Part shown: in pieces, positions 53,670 to 61,620 of the stretch
Position numbering within the stretch: the first letter of the stretch is position 1
How the letters are laid out: each line of letters opens with the position of its first letter
Position numbers and translations under genes: made by a program
Notes under the pieces: model-generated
Database searches by the model: none
What the model was told of the DNA's origin: nothing
What the model saw: only the letters and a program-made list of their open reading frames with translations
Source of the DNA: Marinomonas piezotolerans
Lineage (GTDB): Bacteria > Pseudomonadota > Gammaproteobacteria > Pseudomonadales > Marinomonadaceae
Direction of reading: 5' to 3'
Assembly (NCBI RefSeq): GCF_003362755.1
Contig: NZ_QKRA01000001.1
Coordinates: 1 to 64,000 of the forward strand
Length of the DNA stretch: 64,000 nucleotides

Positions 53670-54308
53670 TTAGTAGCCAAGTAACCGATGTTCCCAGATT
53701 TGATAAGGGCGCTTATTAATAAGCTGACTCAATAGTCTGCCAGTTACACCGATGTCATCATTCTGCTTATTAGTTTGATAAGTAAGCTCCAGAATAAATT
53801 TGTCATCATCAAGTGCTTGTAATTGCTCGGATATGCCTTTTATCACATCTGTCGAAGTCTCATGACTGAGATTGCCTAACGCATTAAAACAAAATGATTG
53901 TTCAGACTGTGACGGTAAAAATTGGATGCGTTGCCGAATGGCCTCCAGGCAGCGTTCACGATCTGTTTTTGAGTTTGTAACTGCTTTACCTAATGCCTTT
54001 GGTGTCATAAGTGGCTCAATAACAGGCTCGTACCAAGCTAAATAATAGAAGTAGCCATTTCGAAAGCGTTTAATTGCTGCTTCCAGTTGGATGTAATCAC
54101 CAATGAAGTGGTTAATTGCTAAAAAATGATTGCCAAGTAAGCGTAGTTCTAGGGTGTTGTGACCTTGTACATCTTTAATCGTCGCTATGCGTACTGGCCA
54201 GCCTGATGCTGTGATTTTCATTTGTACGGACTCTAGTAAATAACAGCCTTTGAAACGTTGCTGAGTTATGGCTTCTGACAGATTAGGTTGAGCATTCAAG
54301 CTATGCAT
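53670..54308 (-). CDS. Unknown protein coupled to the integrase
   Basis: A 212-residue soluble protein I do not recognise. It has an Arg/Lys-rich middle (KTDRERCLEAIRQRIQF) and TSTDVIKGISEQLQALDDDKF near 150. The ATG at 54308 overlaps the integrase stop (54301-54303), so the two are translationally coupled and it may be an accessory factor for integration or excision. No ribosome site independent of the integrase is clear, and an ATG 12 codons further upstream is possible. Confidence 0.6.
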   Translation of the reverse strand: MHSLNAQPNLSEAITQQRFKGCYLLESVQMKITASGWPVRIATIKDVQGHNTLELRLLGNHFLAINHFIGDYIQLEAAIKRFRNGYFYYLAWYEPVIEPLMTPKALGKAVTNSKTDRERCLEAIRQRIQFLPSQSEQSFCFNALGNLSHETSTDVIKGISEQLQALDDDKFILELTYQTNKQNDDIGVTGRLLSQLINKRPYQIWEHRLLGY

Positions 54309-55506
54309 ATTTCGCCCCCAGTTTGCTTTGTAATAACTTTTCAATAGCTGAGCCGTCCATACGTGTTAGGTTTGGAACGTATCGAGAGTAGACTCGAAAG
54401 AGCATTGATGTATTGGCATGGCCCATCTGACGAGCAATCCATTCAGGGGATTCGCCGGAAGCAAGCCATAAAGTCGCTGCGGTATGACGCGTTTGGTAAG
54501 GGCGACGCTTTTCTAGACCTAGACGTTTCAGTAGTGGATACCAGATACGCTGAGTTACATTGTTATGATTGATAGCTTCACCATGACGATTACAGAACAC
54601 AAATTTTTCAAAATGTTCTGAGTGTTTTCTCTGACGAAGTAGGGCGTTATAGACTGGAGTGCTCATGTGAATGTCGCGGACTGACGATTCTGTTTTGGTA
54701 ATATCTTCTTCACCAGCAACAATGGTCTCACGAATTTTGATAACACGATGTGAGAAGTCGACGTACTTCCATTTTAAGCCATCTATCTCACCAGTACGCA
54801 TACCGGTAAAAAACCGAATTAGAAAGTAGTCTCGATAGTCTGGTCGAACGGTATCAAGGATGAGGTTTACTTCTTCGAGTGTAAATGGGAATGCATCAGT
54901 TTTAGGGCTCTTCAAAGGCTTGATACGAATGTATGGCGTGGTAAAGTTGTACTCGTCGGCGGCGTCCTCAAATATGCGTTTTAATGGATTAATGATCTTG
55001 TTTATACGTGTGTTGGCTAGGCTTTCTTTACCATTTCGACCCGGAACTTTGGCGAGTGAGGTTCGAAATTTAAGAATGTCATTACGGGTGATGTCGTCGA
55101 CCTTTAGCTTTCCAAAGAAAGGCAAGTAGTACTTCTTGACGATGCTCTCGATGTTCACAATATGTGATCTGCGCCATGAGATCTTATTGCGATCAATCCA
55201 GCCTTCAATGAATTCTTCAAAAGTGGGTATCTCACCTTGGTTTTTAAGGGCTTTCCACTCTTCAGGGCTATGGATTTGCAGCTCAAGTTCCGTGAATTGC
55301 TCCGCAACTTTACTGCTTGGAAAGTAAGTCTTGTAGCGAAAAGTCCCTGAGATCATCTCGGACTCAATTTGCACGAGAGTGCGCTCGAGTTTTTTACGAT
55401 TTGCCAGAGTGGGTTTCAAAGTTGTTTGTTCTCGACAACGTTTTCCCATGTAGCGAAAGTCAAGATATAGCGTATTGGTTTCCTTTCGAATGCTGACACT
55501 AGCCAT
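54301..55506 (-). CDS. Tyrosine recombinase (integrase)
   Basis: A 401-residue phage-type integrase. The N-terminal arm-binding domain (about 1-70, NTLYLDFRYMGKRCREQTTLKPT) is of the DUF3596 type, followed by the SAM-like core-binding domain and the catalytic domain: GMRTGEIDGLKW (catalytic Arg), YQTRHTAATLWL (His-x-x-Arg) and MGHANTSMLFRVYSRYV (His and nucleophile Tyr). The length is normal. It follows the excisionase-like gene by one base. It should integrate and excise the island or a nested part of it; its attachment site is not identified. Confidence 0.93.
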   Translation of the reverse strand: MASVSIRKETNTLYLDFRYMGKRCREQTTLKPTLANRKKLERTLVQIESEMISGTFRYKTYFPSSKVAEQFTELELQIHSPEEWKALKNQGEIPTFEEFIEGWIDRNKISWRRSHIVNIESIVKKYYLPFFGKLKVDDITRNDILKFRTSLAKVPGRNGKESLANTRINKIINPLKRIFEDAADEYNFTTPYIRIKPLKSPKTDAFPFTLEEVNLILDTVRPDYRDYFLIRFFTGMRTGEIDGLKWKYVDFSHRVIKIRETIVAGEEDITKTESSVRDIHMSTPVYNALLRQRKHSEHFEKFVFCNRHGEAINHNNVTQRIWYPLLKRLGLEKRRPYQTRHTAATLWLASGESPEWIARQMGHANTSMLFRVYSRYVPNLTRMDGSAIEKLLQSKLGAKYA

Positions 55507-55507
55507 G

Positions 55508-55723
55508 TTAAGCCTCCTCTGTAAATGCCAAAGCTAGAGAATCATCTTGGCTCACCATATCTGCTTCGATGTTCTCCCAGATGAAAAGGATTTTGCGGCG
55601 GTTGAATGGACGTATGTAATGACGTCCCTCGAATAAACATGAATCCAAAAGCTCATTGCGGATCGTGCGTGGAGTGTAATGGATTCTCTCTGATAGCTGT
55701 TCTGTGCTAAGGTAAGTGCTCAT
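55508..55723 (-). CDS. Excisionase-like HTH protein
   Basis: A 71-residue winged-helix protein resembling small excisionases. It begins MSTYLSTEQLSERIHYTPRTIRNELLDSCLFEGRHYIRP and then RRKILFIWENIEADM. It is encoded directly before the integrase gene on the same strand, the usual xis-int order. It probably bends DNA for excision and may repress its own promoter in the shared gap with the XRE-type gene. Confidence 0.8.
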   Translation of the reverse strand: MSTYLSTEQLSERIHYTPRTIRNELLDSCLFEGRHYIRPFNRRKILFIWENIEADMVSQDDSLALAFTEEA

Positions 55724-55753
55724 ATATAGATCCTTTAGTATTTATGGTTGTTC

Positions 55754-55777
55754 AAATGTTAAAATAATTTAACATTT
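55754..55777. promoter_or_regulatory. Perfect inverted repeat in the int/XRE divergent promoter
   Basis: AAATGTTAAA (55754-55763) and TTTAACATTT (55768-55777) form a 10-base perfect inverted repeat with a 4-base centre. A second, imperfect TGTTAAA element lies about 45 bases away near 55822. The gap separates the excisionase-integrase operon from the divergent XRE-type gene, so this is probably the XRE operator controlling both. Confidence 0.6.
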
Positions 55778-55855
55778 AGAATTAGCTTAATAGGCATTAA
55801 AGAACCTGTCAATATATTAATGTTAAATTATTTATACATATGTATGGTGTAAGGT

Positions 55856-56083
55856 GTGTTGAGATTTAAGCTTAAAGAGATGCTGGCAGAGAAGTCGTTC
55901 CAAGAAGGGCGCCGTATTACAATGGTAGAGGTCGCTGAAAAGACAGGGATAAGCCGTATTACATTGTCAAAAATGGCAAACCAAAAAGGTTACAGCACTG
56001 TCACAGACAACCTTGATAAGTTATGTGCTTATTTTGGGTGTTCATTGTCTGAAATTGCGGAATATTTGCCTGAAGAAAAGTAG
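55856..56083 (+). CDS. XRE-family helix-turn-helix regulator
   Basis: A 75-residue Cro/CI-type DNA-binding protein: EGRRITMVEVAEKTGISRITLSKMANQKG is the helix-turn-helix, with a C-terminal CAYFGCSLSEIAEYLP. The start is uncertain, since only GTG (55856) and TTG (55859) are available before an internal ATG and no standard ribosome site is present; a leaderless mRNA is possible. It is divergent from the excisionase-integrase genes and probably represses them. Confidence 0.82.
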   Translation: MLRFKLKEMLAEKSFQEGRRITMVEVAEKTGISRITLSKMANQKGYSTVTDNLDKLCAYFGCSLSEIAEYLPEEK

Positions 56084-56093
56084 GGCGCTCTAA

Positions 56094-56471
56094 ATGGGGG
56101 TTATTACTATGTTTGAAATTAAGTCTACCCCTGAGCTAGGAGCTGAAGTTCTGGAGAGTTGGGCTGAGGCGTTTTCAACCCCTGTTGACCAAGTCGCGCA
56201 GTATGTTGGCTTGCCATTAAATCCTTCGAAGTCGCTAGATAGTAAAAGCCTTGAGCTCACTCGTACTCGATTGCTCGATATCCATAAATTACTGTTTCGA
56301 GTTCGGCCATGGTTTAACTCTGATCAAGCAACATGGGAATGGTTCATTGGTGAATCTCTAGTGCCTTTTGGTGGACTGACTCCATCTGAAGTGGTTAAGT
56401 CGCATCATGATAAGGGAGTCGAAGCACTTAATGAGTGGGTGAATAGTCGTGAGTTGGGAGGATTTCAATAA
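56094..56471 (+). CDS. MbcA/ParS-like small protein
   Basis: A 125-residue protein whose C-terminal half (ATWEWFIGESLVPFGGLTPSEVVKSHHDKGVEALNEWVN) looks like the MbcA/ParS/Xre toxin-binding domain, with the FGGLTP turn of that family. The N-terminal half is helical. There is no RES-type toxin next to it. I start at ATG 56094 with AGGG upstream; ATG 56109 is an alternative. The resemblance is weaker than for the protein at 53188. Confidence 0.6.
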   Translation: MGVITMFEIKSTPELGAEVLESWAEAFSTPVDQVAQYVGLPLNPSKSLDSKSLELTRTRLLDIHKLLFRVRPWFNSDQATWEWFIGESLVPFGGLTPSEVVKSHHDKGVEALNEWVNSRELGGFQ

Positions 56472-56533
56472 GGGCTTCTTTTTAGGCTTTCAACTGATGT
56501 TATGGTGCTATGACAAAGTGTCTAGGAGTGAAA

Positions 56534-56839
56534 ATGTTTTATGTAGGAGTTGTGTATTATTTCGCCACAGGTGAGGGTGCTACACTTTTTGTCGCCAGTG
56601 GTAGTGAAGAATCAATACGGGAATCTATTCCTGAGTACTTCCAACAAGGACTATCTCTTTTAACTCCCTCAGATTGGCTTAAGGCAGCGGACGGAAATTG
56701 TGATAACGATTACCACCAATCGCATGCGGAAATTCTCAAAGCTTACTTACCGCTCTTGTGGAAACAGATCGAAGAATTAGCTTTAGGTCGAGGGTGTCAT
56801 CTGAAATTTTCCTTGGAGCATCATTTTAATTACGGCTGA
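56534..56839 (+). CDS. Unknown 101-residue protein
   Basis: A small soluble protein of unknown family starting MFYVGVVYYFATGEGA. The middle has ESIPEYFQQGLSLLTPSDWLK and the C terminus is LKFSLEHHFNYG. ATG 56534 has AGGAG upstream. The early hydrophobic residues do not make a full membrane segment. It is encoded in the same direction as the MbcA/ParS-like gene after a 62-base gap. Confidence 0.55.
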   Translation: MFYVGVVYYFATGEGATLFVASGSEESIRESIPEYFQQGLSLLTPSDWLKAADGNCDNDYHQSHAEILKAYLPLLWKQIEELALGRGCHLKFSLEHHFNYG

Positions 56840-56883
56840 TATTGAGTTGCATACACTCAATCTAAGTTGAGAGAAACCTACTA

Positions 56884-57048
56884 ATGACTTCAAAGGCATC
56901 GAATAAACAGATCAGGCTAACGGCAAAGGGAATGGATCGTTTCGTGGCAGCGCTTGAATCGCCTCCAAAGATAACTGGTCTTGACGTAGCGCATTCGCGT
57001 TGGAGAGCAGTTTATGATGGGGAAACTAGATTTCGTCGAAGAAATTAG
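56884..57048 (+). CDS. Short DUF1778-like protein
   Basis: ATG 56884 to TAG 57048 encodes 54 residues. The phrase IRLTAKGMDRFVAALESPPKITG resembles the C-terminal part of DUF1778 (TacA-type) antitoxins, where a similar FLxxLExPP segment occurs, but the N-terminal ribbon-helix-helix is missing. No GNAT toxin is next to it. It may be a truncated antitoxin. There is no clear ribosome site beyond a GAG upstream, so the call is cautious. Confidence 0.45.
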   Translation: MTSKASNKQIRLTAKGMDRFVAALESPPKITGLDVAHSRWRAVYDGETRFRRRN

Positions 57049-57072
57049 GTGAGACGAGTATGTAACGGTTCG

Positions 57073-57110
57073 CTTAAGTCGACATGATTGTCTCGTATTA
57101 CCGACTTAAG
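57073..57110. terminator. Inverted repeat after the short DUF1778-like gene
   Basis: CTTAAGTCG (57073-57081) and CGACTTAAG (57102-57110) form a 9-base perfect stem with a 20-base loop, followed on the plus strand by TGTATTTTCC. This is a possible terminator between the plus-strand genes and the convergent 181-residue gene. Confidence 0.5.
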
Positions 57111-57175
57111 TGTATTTTCCTTAGATTAAACCGTTTTTCCTCAAGGTCAGCCACTTCTGCAATATTAAAGCCTGT

Positions 57176-57721
57176 TCATGACCTTAATAACTCAAATGCA
57201 TTGCTCCACAGAGAAAAGGAGATGCGCTCCAATTTGTTGTCTACGCAAATGCCTGAGAACCCAGGAAGAAGTTGGAAGCTTCCTTCATGACCAAAAAGAT
57301 CTAGTGTTACAGCCAAATCATCAAACGCGACTGAATGATCATCAAAATATGAAACGGAGACTGCTTGGAGGCGATCAAACGAACGCCAAAGCATTGCAGT
57401 GTTTTCATTTGTTTTATCAATTTCTAACGCGGCCAAGATTTCCTCGCATGCAAAAGTAAATCGATTTTCCCGCTGTGTTTGTTGGGCGGCGTAATACTGT
57501 TGTATGCACAATGCAGTTAGGGCTTGAAGCACTCTGCCTTCTTCTCTGGTAGGTAGGTCGCAGTATGACGAAATGTAGAAAGGTAAAAACTCGTGATAGT
57601 GCTGTTTTTTTGCGCCAGGTATCAATTTATCAGGAAAGATATCAATGATGAAATCTGTAAAATCCTGCAGAGCCAGCTTTTGGGTAGAAAATCTGCTCCA
57701 AAAATAGTTTCTATCTCTCAT
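57176..57721 (-). CDS. Unknown 181-residue protein at island right end
   Basis: A soluble, largely helical protein of unknown function, starting MRDRNYFWSRFSTQKLALQDFTDFIIDIFPDKLI. Its content (YYAAQQTQRENRFTFACEEILAALEI) has no motif I recognise. It may be an island gene or the first host gene; the right island limit cannot be placed more exactly than 57.1-57.95 kb. Confidence 0.55.
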   Translation of the reverse strand: MRDRNYFWSRFSTQKLALQDFTDFIIDIFPDKLIPGAKKQHYHEFLPFYISSYCDLPTREEGRVLQALTALCIQQYYAAQQTQRENRFTFACEEILAALEIDKTNENTAMLWRSFDRLQAVSVSYFDDHSVAFDDLAVTLDLFGHEGSFQLLPGFSGICVDNKLERISFSLWSNAFELLRS

Positions 57722-57968
57722 AGTTGATATCCGTGAATTCAGATAATAATTGTATCACTAATGGTTGGTTAAACAGTTGACGAGAGGCCAACTTATATAG
57801 ACGTTATTCTAACGTCGTCAAACAGTGAATCGCTACTAGTTAGCTAGACATTTTTTGACATTTACCATTGGAACAAAAAGCTCCAGTCTATCCAGTGTCT
57901 CGTGATGCCATAAAATGGAACAACTTCACCTCAATGGGGGAGAGGCCATTGAGGTGTTTTGGGAATGC
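57722..57968. other. Probable right junction of the island
   Basis: A 247-base gap with a small perfect inverted repeat, GACGTTA-TTC-TAACGTC (57800-57816), and the terminator of the peptidase operon. I searched it for the missing N-terminal part of the oxygenase and for a copy of the left junction and found neither, so the exact right end is unresolved. Confidence 0.35.
57927..57956 (-). terminator. Hairpin behind the peptidase operon
   Basis: CACCTCAATGG (57927-57937) and CCATTGAGGTG (57946-57956) form an 11-base perfect stem with an 8-base loop, just downstream of the M14 peptidase stop. TTTT follows only on the plus strand, so as a terminator it may also work towards the right. Confidence 0.65.
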
Positions 57969-59735
57969 TCAGGAAGGGGAGTTCAATTCGCCCATGAGTT
58001 GTTGGTGAATTTCATAAGCGTATACCACGGTATGCTTTTGAACTTCATGACCCTGTATAAATAGTTCACCGTAGATGGTTTCATCTGGGTACTCTGTAAT
58101 GAGTTGCAACGGAATATCTGTTTCTTTGCTCTCAGAGATCAGGCATGGAAAACCATTGATAAGTTCGAAGTTGGTCATACCAGCATGCTGGTTATACAGT
58201 TTCACTTGCTTTTGGTTGAGCTCGGATACTCCAGGAATGCCCATGAGCTTTTCGGTTAAACGCTCGGTGAACTTGAGTGTGTATTCTCTCCAAAAGTCAG
58301 TAGGGTGATGGCGCAGTATTAAGAAAAACCCTTTAGGGATGGTCCACATATCAAATCCTAAAGGAACGTATCCTGAAAAGGGTCGAACCCACTCATGAGA
58401 AGGATAGCCGTGAAGGTTAATGTGGAGTTTAGCCTGACTTACTTCCCTTGCTTTAAAGCGAATCTCTTTCTCATACATCGGCCCTTTTTTACGATATTCG
58501 AGATCGTCTCCTAACGCGGTATACCTTGCAGCATGATGCATATGGAAAGGGTTATCTTTGATGAGTGTCTGATGAAGACTATAGCCATCAGGGTTTTCTA
58601 ATGGAGAAATGACAAAGTTAGAATTTTGCTTTTTAGATAACTCTAAGGCGCCACGAAGTGCTCCAATGACTCCTGTCGTTTCATTTGCGTGTTGACCCCC
58701 ACTTATCATGACAGGGATGTCCGAGCCATGATGATAACGAGCAGTTATCTTTCTTCCTGAGATAGAGTGAGCGTCAAGCTCTGTGCCCGGGATTTGCGCC
58801 AGTTCCTGTGCAATTTGATGGGTACTCAGTGGCTCAGTGGCAGCCTCGATAGGCTGTAAATGTCTACTTTCTGACATATCATAGGGCTGAGTACGCATTG
58901 TCAGGGTTAGCTCATCTGTCTGTGAGTGAATAACTGAAGGGACAATTTGCCCGGGTTGTCCTTCACGGTCTTTAGGCTGGTAGCCTGCTTTGACCTTAAA
59001 CCACTCTTGCAACGAGAAGTACAAGTCTTCATGAAGGGCTTCTGTCAGGCTAACATTTTCTTGTTCGTAACCGATTGACTGGTCTGGCCACGGCAGTTCA
59101 ACGTCAATGCTTAATCTTTCAAAAAATGGCTCTCTTCCCGTCCAGTTATGCTTGGTAATGACGTCTAACGCGCACTTGAATAGCTGCTCGAAGTCTGTTT
59201 CGAGTCGCTCATCCGTCGTGAGTTCGCCATTTTCGTCATGTACTTTCAACCAGCCAGTGGGGGATAGGTACTCTTGATTAATCACATCCGTGTGAATGTG
59301 ATTTGGTGCAAATACTTTGTGCTCAGTATGCATGCCAGAACGAGAGTGAAGGACCACTCGATACTGTTGGTCACTGCTGTTGTCTGGGTGAAATACGATT
59401 TCTGCTTTTCCTGTTAGAGCTGCCAACGGGTACGCTTCTAGAAGAAACCTATTTTCCGTTGTTTTTTGGTGAACAGGATAAAACACTTCCACTTTTTTTA
59501 AGTTGCTGTCATTGAGATTTAAGTCTTCAAGCATGAAGTGCAGCAGTGGCTTGTAAGCACTGCGTACCTTGGCTTTGACGCCTGCATTAAGAAGGCTTCT
59601 TTCAATACTTTGGCGCTTCTCTCTGTCAGCAAAGATCCAAGCTTCGATCAGTTGCCTGTTACTGGCTTCGTTTGAGAAGCGCTCAATAAGCTGGCGGCCT
59701 GTCGTTTGAAATGTTTTCGCGAAAGTAATACTCAT
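57969..59735 (-). CDS. M14-family zinc carboxypeptidase
   Basis: A 588-residue protein. Its C-terminal half has the M14 zinc site: HANE with His349 and Glu352 (SGGQHANETTG), and His442 in INLHGYPSHEW. ENPDGYSLHQT is the usual substrate-pocket sequence. The N-terminal 300 residues are an unusual long extension. There is no signal peptide, so it should act in the cytoplasm. It is the last gene of the operon and overlaps the upstream permease by four bases. It probably trims peptides brought in by the importer, or a peptide-like substrate. Confidence 0.85.
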   Translation of the reverse strand: MSITFAKTFQTTGRQLIERFSNEASNRQLIEAWIFADREKRQSIERSLLNAGVKAKVRSAYKPLLHFMLEDLNLNDSNLKKVEVFYPVHQKTTENRFLLEAYPLAALTGKAEIVFHPDNSSDQQYRVVLHSRSGMHTEHKVFAPNHIHTDVINQEYLSPTGWLKVHDENGELTTDERLETDFEQLFKCALDVITKHNWTGREPFFERLSIDVELPWPDQSIGYEQENVSLTEALHEDLYFSLQEWFKVKAGYQPKDREGQPGQIVPSVIHSQTDELTLTMRTQPYDMSESRHLQPIEAATEPLSTHQIAQELAQIPGTELDAHSISGRKITARYHHGSDIPVMISGGQHANETTGVIGALRGALELSKKQNSNFVISPLENPDGYSLHQTLIKDNPFHMHHAARYTALGDDLEYRKKGPMYEKEIRFKAREVSQAKLHINLHGYPSHEWVRPFSGYVPLGFDMWTIPKGFFLILRHHPTDFWREYTLKFTERLTEKLMGIPGVSELNQKQVKLYNQHAGMTNFELINGFPCLISESKETDIPLQLITEYPDETIYGELFIQGHEVQKHTVVYAYEIHQQLMGELNSPS

Positions 59736-60583
59736 TTTGAAGTCCTACCTGTTGGGTCTAAGCTGTCTCGAAGCCAGTCACCGAGTAGGTTTAAGCCAAG
59801 TACAGTTAACAGAATGGCCAGTCCTGGGAAAACGCTCACCCACCAAGCAGTTTGTATGTAAGTACGTCCGTCGGCGAGCATGCCGCCCCAGCTAGGGGTC
59901 AAGGGGTCAACACCCAAGCCCAAGAATGTAAGGCTGCTCTCAAGCAAAATGTTGTTGGCGACGTTCAGTGTCATTAAAACAATCACCGGACCGATAAGGT
60001 TCGGCAGGAGGTGACGAAATAGAATATTTAAATGACTCACACCAATCGCTTCTGCGGATTGAATGAACTCTCTATCACGAAGAGACAGGACCGATCCTCG
60101 AACCAATCGTGCGTACTGCACCCATTGGGAAATGATCAGCAGAATGATCATATTAGTGAGTCCGCCGCCTATGATGGCGATGAATGTGATGGCAAGCAGG
60201 ATAAAAGGCATCGCCAGCTGGACATCGGCGAAGCGCATCACAATAACGTCCCAAAAGCCTCGATAATAGCCAGAGATCAAGCCCATGATGACACCAAGAA
60301 CGACAGCGCCTGCAACCGATAAAAATCCTACCTGTAGAGAAATTTTTCCGCCTGAGATGACTCGTGCCATGATGTCTCTGCCCAGAGGATCTGTGCCAAG
60401 CAGGTAGTCTGGGTTACTAAACGGCTCTAACAGGCGAGCGCTCAGATTGATCTTGTCTCCGCCTTGGAAAATAAAATCGGAAAGAAGCACGAGTAGACAG
60501 ATAGAGCCAGTAAGTAGGAACCCCAGTATGAACTCTAAGCTTTTATAATTTGATAAGTTGCTGCTGAAACGGTTAAACAACAT
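59732..60583 (-). CDS. Peptide ABC transporter permease, DppC-type
   Basis: A 283-residue inner-membrane permease with an N-terminal transmembrane segment, a periplasmic stretch with PDYLLGTDPLGRDIMARVI (DppC/OppC signature) and the EAA loop AEAIGVSHLNILFRHLLPN. I start at ATG 60583, just past the DppB-type stop, with GGAG upstream; an extension into that gene is less likely. It pairs with the permease at 60585. Confidence 0.9.
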   Translation of the reverse strand: MLFNRFSSNLSNYKSLEFILGFLLTGSICLLVLLSDFIFQGGDKINLSARLLEPFSNPDYLLGTDPLGRDIMARVISGGKISLQVGFLSVAGAVVLGVIMGLISGYYRGFWDVIVMRFADVQLAMPFILLAITFIAIIGGGLTNMIILLIISQWVQYARLVRGSVLSLRDREFIQSAEAIGVSHLNILFRHLLPNLIGPVIVLMTLNVANNILLESSLTFLGLGVDPLTPSWGGMLADGRTYIQTAWWVSVFPGLAILLTVLGLNLLGDWLRDSLDPTGRTSK

Positions 60584-60584
60584 G

Positions 60585-61511
60585 TTAAGACTCCGTGCGA
60601 ATTCGAGGGTCGATAAGGCCGTAAGCAATATCCACTAACAGGTTTACTCCGACGATGAGCATGGACAGTACGGTAATTACGGCTTGGAGAACTGGGTAAT
60701 CCCTTGATCCCACTGCATCAAACGCCAAGGTGCCAAGCCCAGGCCAGTTAAACACTCGCTCGATGACTACGATGCCGCCTAAGAGACCACCAAATTGAAG
60801 ACCAAAATACGTAATCAAAGGAATGGCGCAGTTGCGCAATGCATGTTTGTAGAGGACTTTGTTTTCACTTAGGCCTTTTGCGCGCGCAACCATGATGTAC
60901 TGAGACTGCAAGGTTTCTAACATTGATGAGCGAACCAAGCGAACATTGGTAGCGGTGAGTATGATCGCCATAGTGAACGCTGGCATGATGAAGCTGGTGA
61001 AGTCTGTCATGCCGCTGGGTGGAAGCCACTGTAGCCAGATTGAGAACACTAAGACCAGCATTAGCGCTAGCCAGAAGTTCGGAAATGATAAGCCAATGAG
61101 AGACACGATACGGATGACTTGGTCAGCCCATTTGCCTTTTGATACTGCTGCTTTAATGCCTAATGGGATTGAGATAACAATTGAAACAAACATTACGCAG
61201 GTAGCAAGTGCAAGCGTCGCAGGAAGAGATTGAGCGATTAGGGTGGATACAGAGGTTCCTCCCAAAAAGCTGCGTCCAAAATCCAAAACCAGCAAGCTTT
61301 GCAAAAATTCTAAATACTGAGCTACAAAGGGCTTGTTAATGCCAAGTGATTCGCGAATCATTTGTAAATCCGCTTCAGTAACGCTCCCTGCGCCTTGTGT
61401 CAGCATTAATGCTGGGTCGCCCGTTAGGCGTATTGCGTAAGCGACAATTAGAGTAATAGCAAGCAGTACAAAGACTGCTTGAAATAGGCGCTTTAATAAA
61501 AAGCTTCCCAT
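60585..61511 (-). CDS. Peptide ABC transporter permease, DppB-type
   Basis: A 308-residue inner-membrane permease with six expected hydrophobic segments and the family signatures LQMIRESLGINKPFVAQYLEFL near residue 45 and EAA-type VARAKGLSENKVLYKHALRNC near 208. It lies between the binding-protein gene and the DppC-type permease on the same strand. Confidence 0.92.
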   Translation of the reverse strand: MGSFLLKRLFQAVFVLLAITLIVAYAIRLTGDPALMLTQGAGSVTEADLQMIRESLGINKPFVAQYLEFLQSLLVLDFGRSFLGGTSVSTLIAQSLPATLALATCVMFVSIVISIPLGIKAAVSKGKWADQVIRIVSLIGLSFPNFWLALMLVLVFSIWLQWLPPSGMTDFTSFIMPAFTMAIILTATNVRLVRSSMLETLQSQYIMVARAKGLSENKVLYKHALRNCAIPLITYFGLQFGGLLGGIVVIERVFNWPGLGTLAFDAVGSRDYPVLQAVITVLSMLIVGVNLLVDIAYGLIDPRIRTES

Positions 61512-61620
61512 ACTTAATCCTTTTAACAGTGATGGCTCAAGCGAGTGATGCTTGATGGCGTTCTTTTTAAAAGTTGTCTACGGCATTCTTTGGGTACTAA
61601 TGCCGTAGACAAGGTGGTAT

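Noticed and set aside
57061..57100. A possible fifth shared operator at CGACATGATTGTCTCG
   Set aside because: The second half-site is TGTCTCG rather than TGTCGY, the spacing is wrong and no -10 follows; it lies in the loop of another hairpin.
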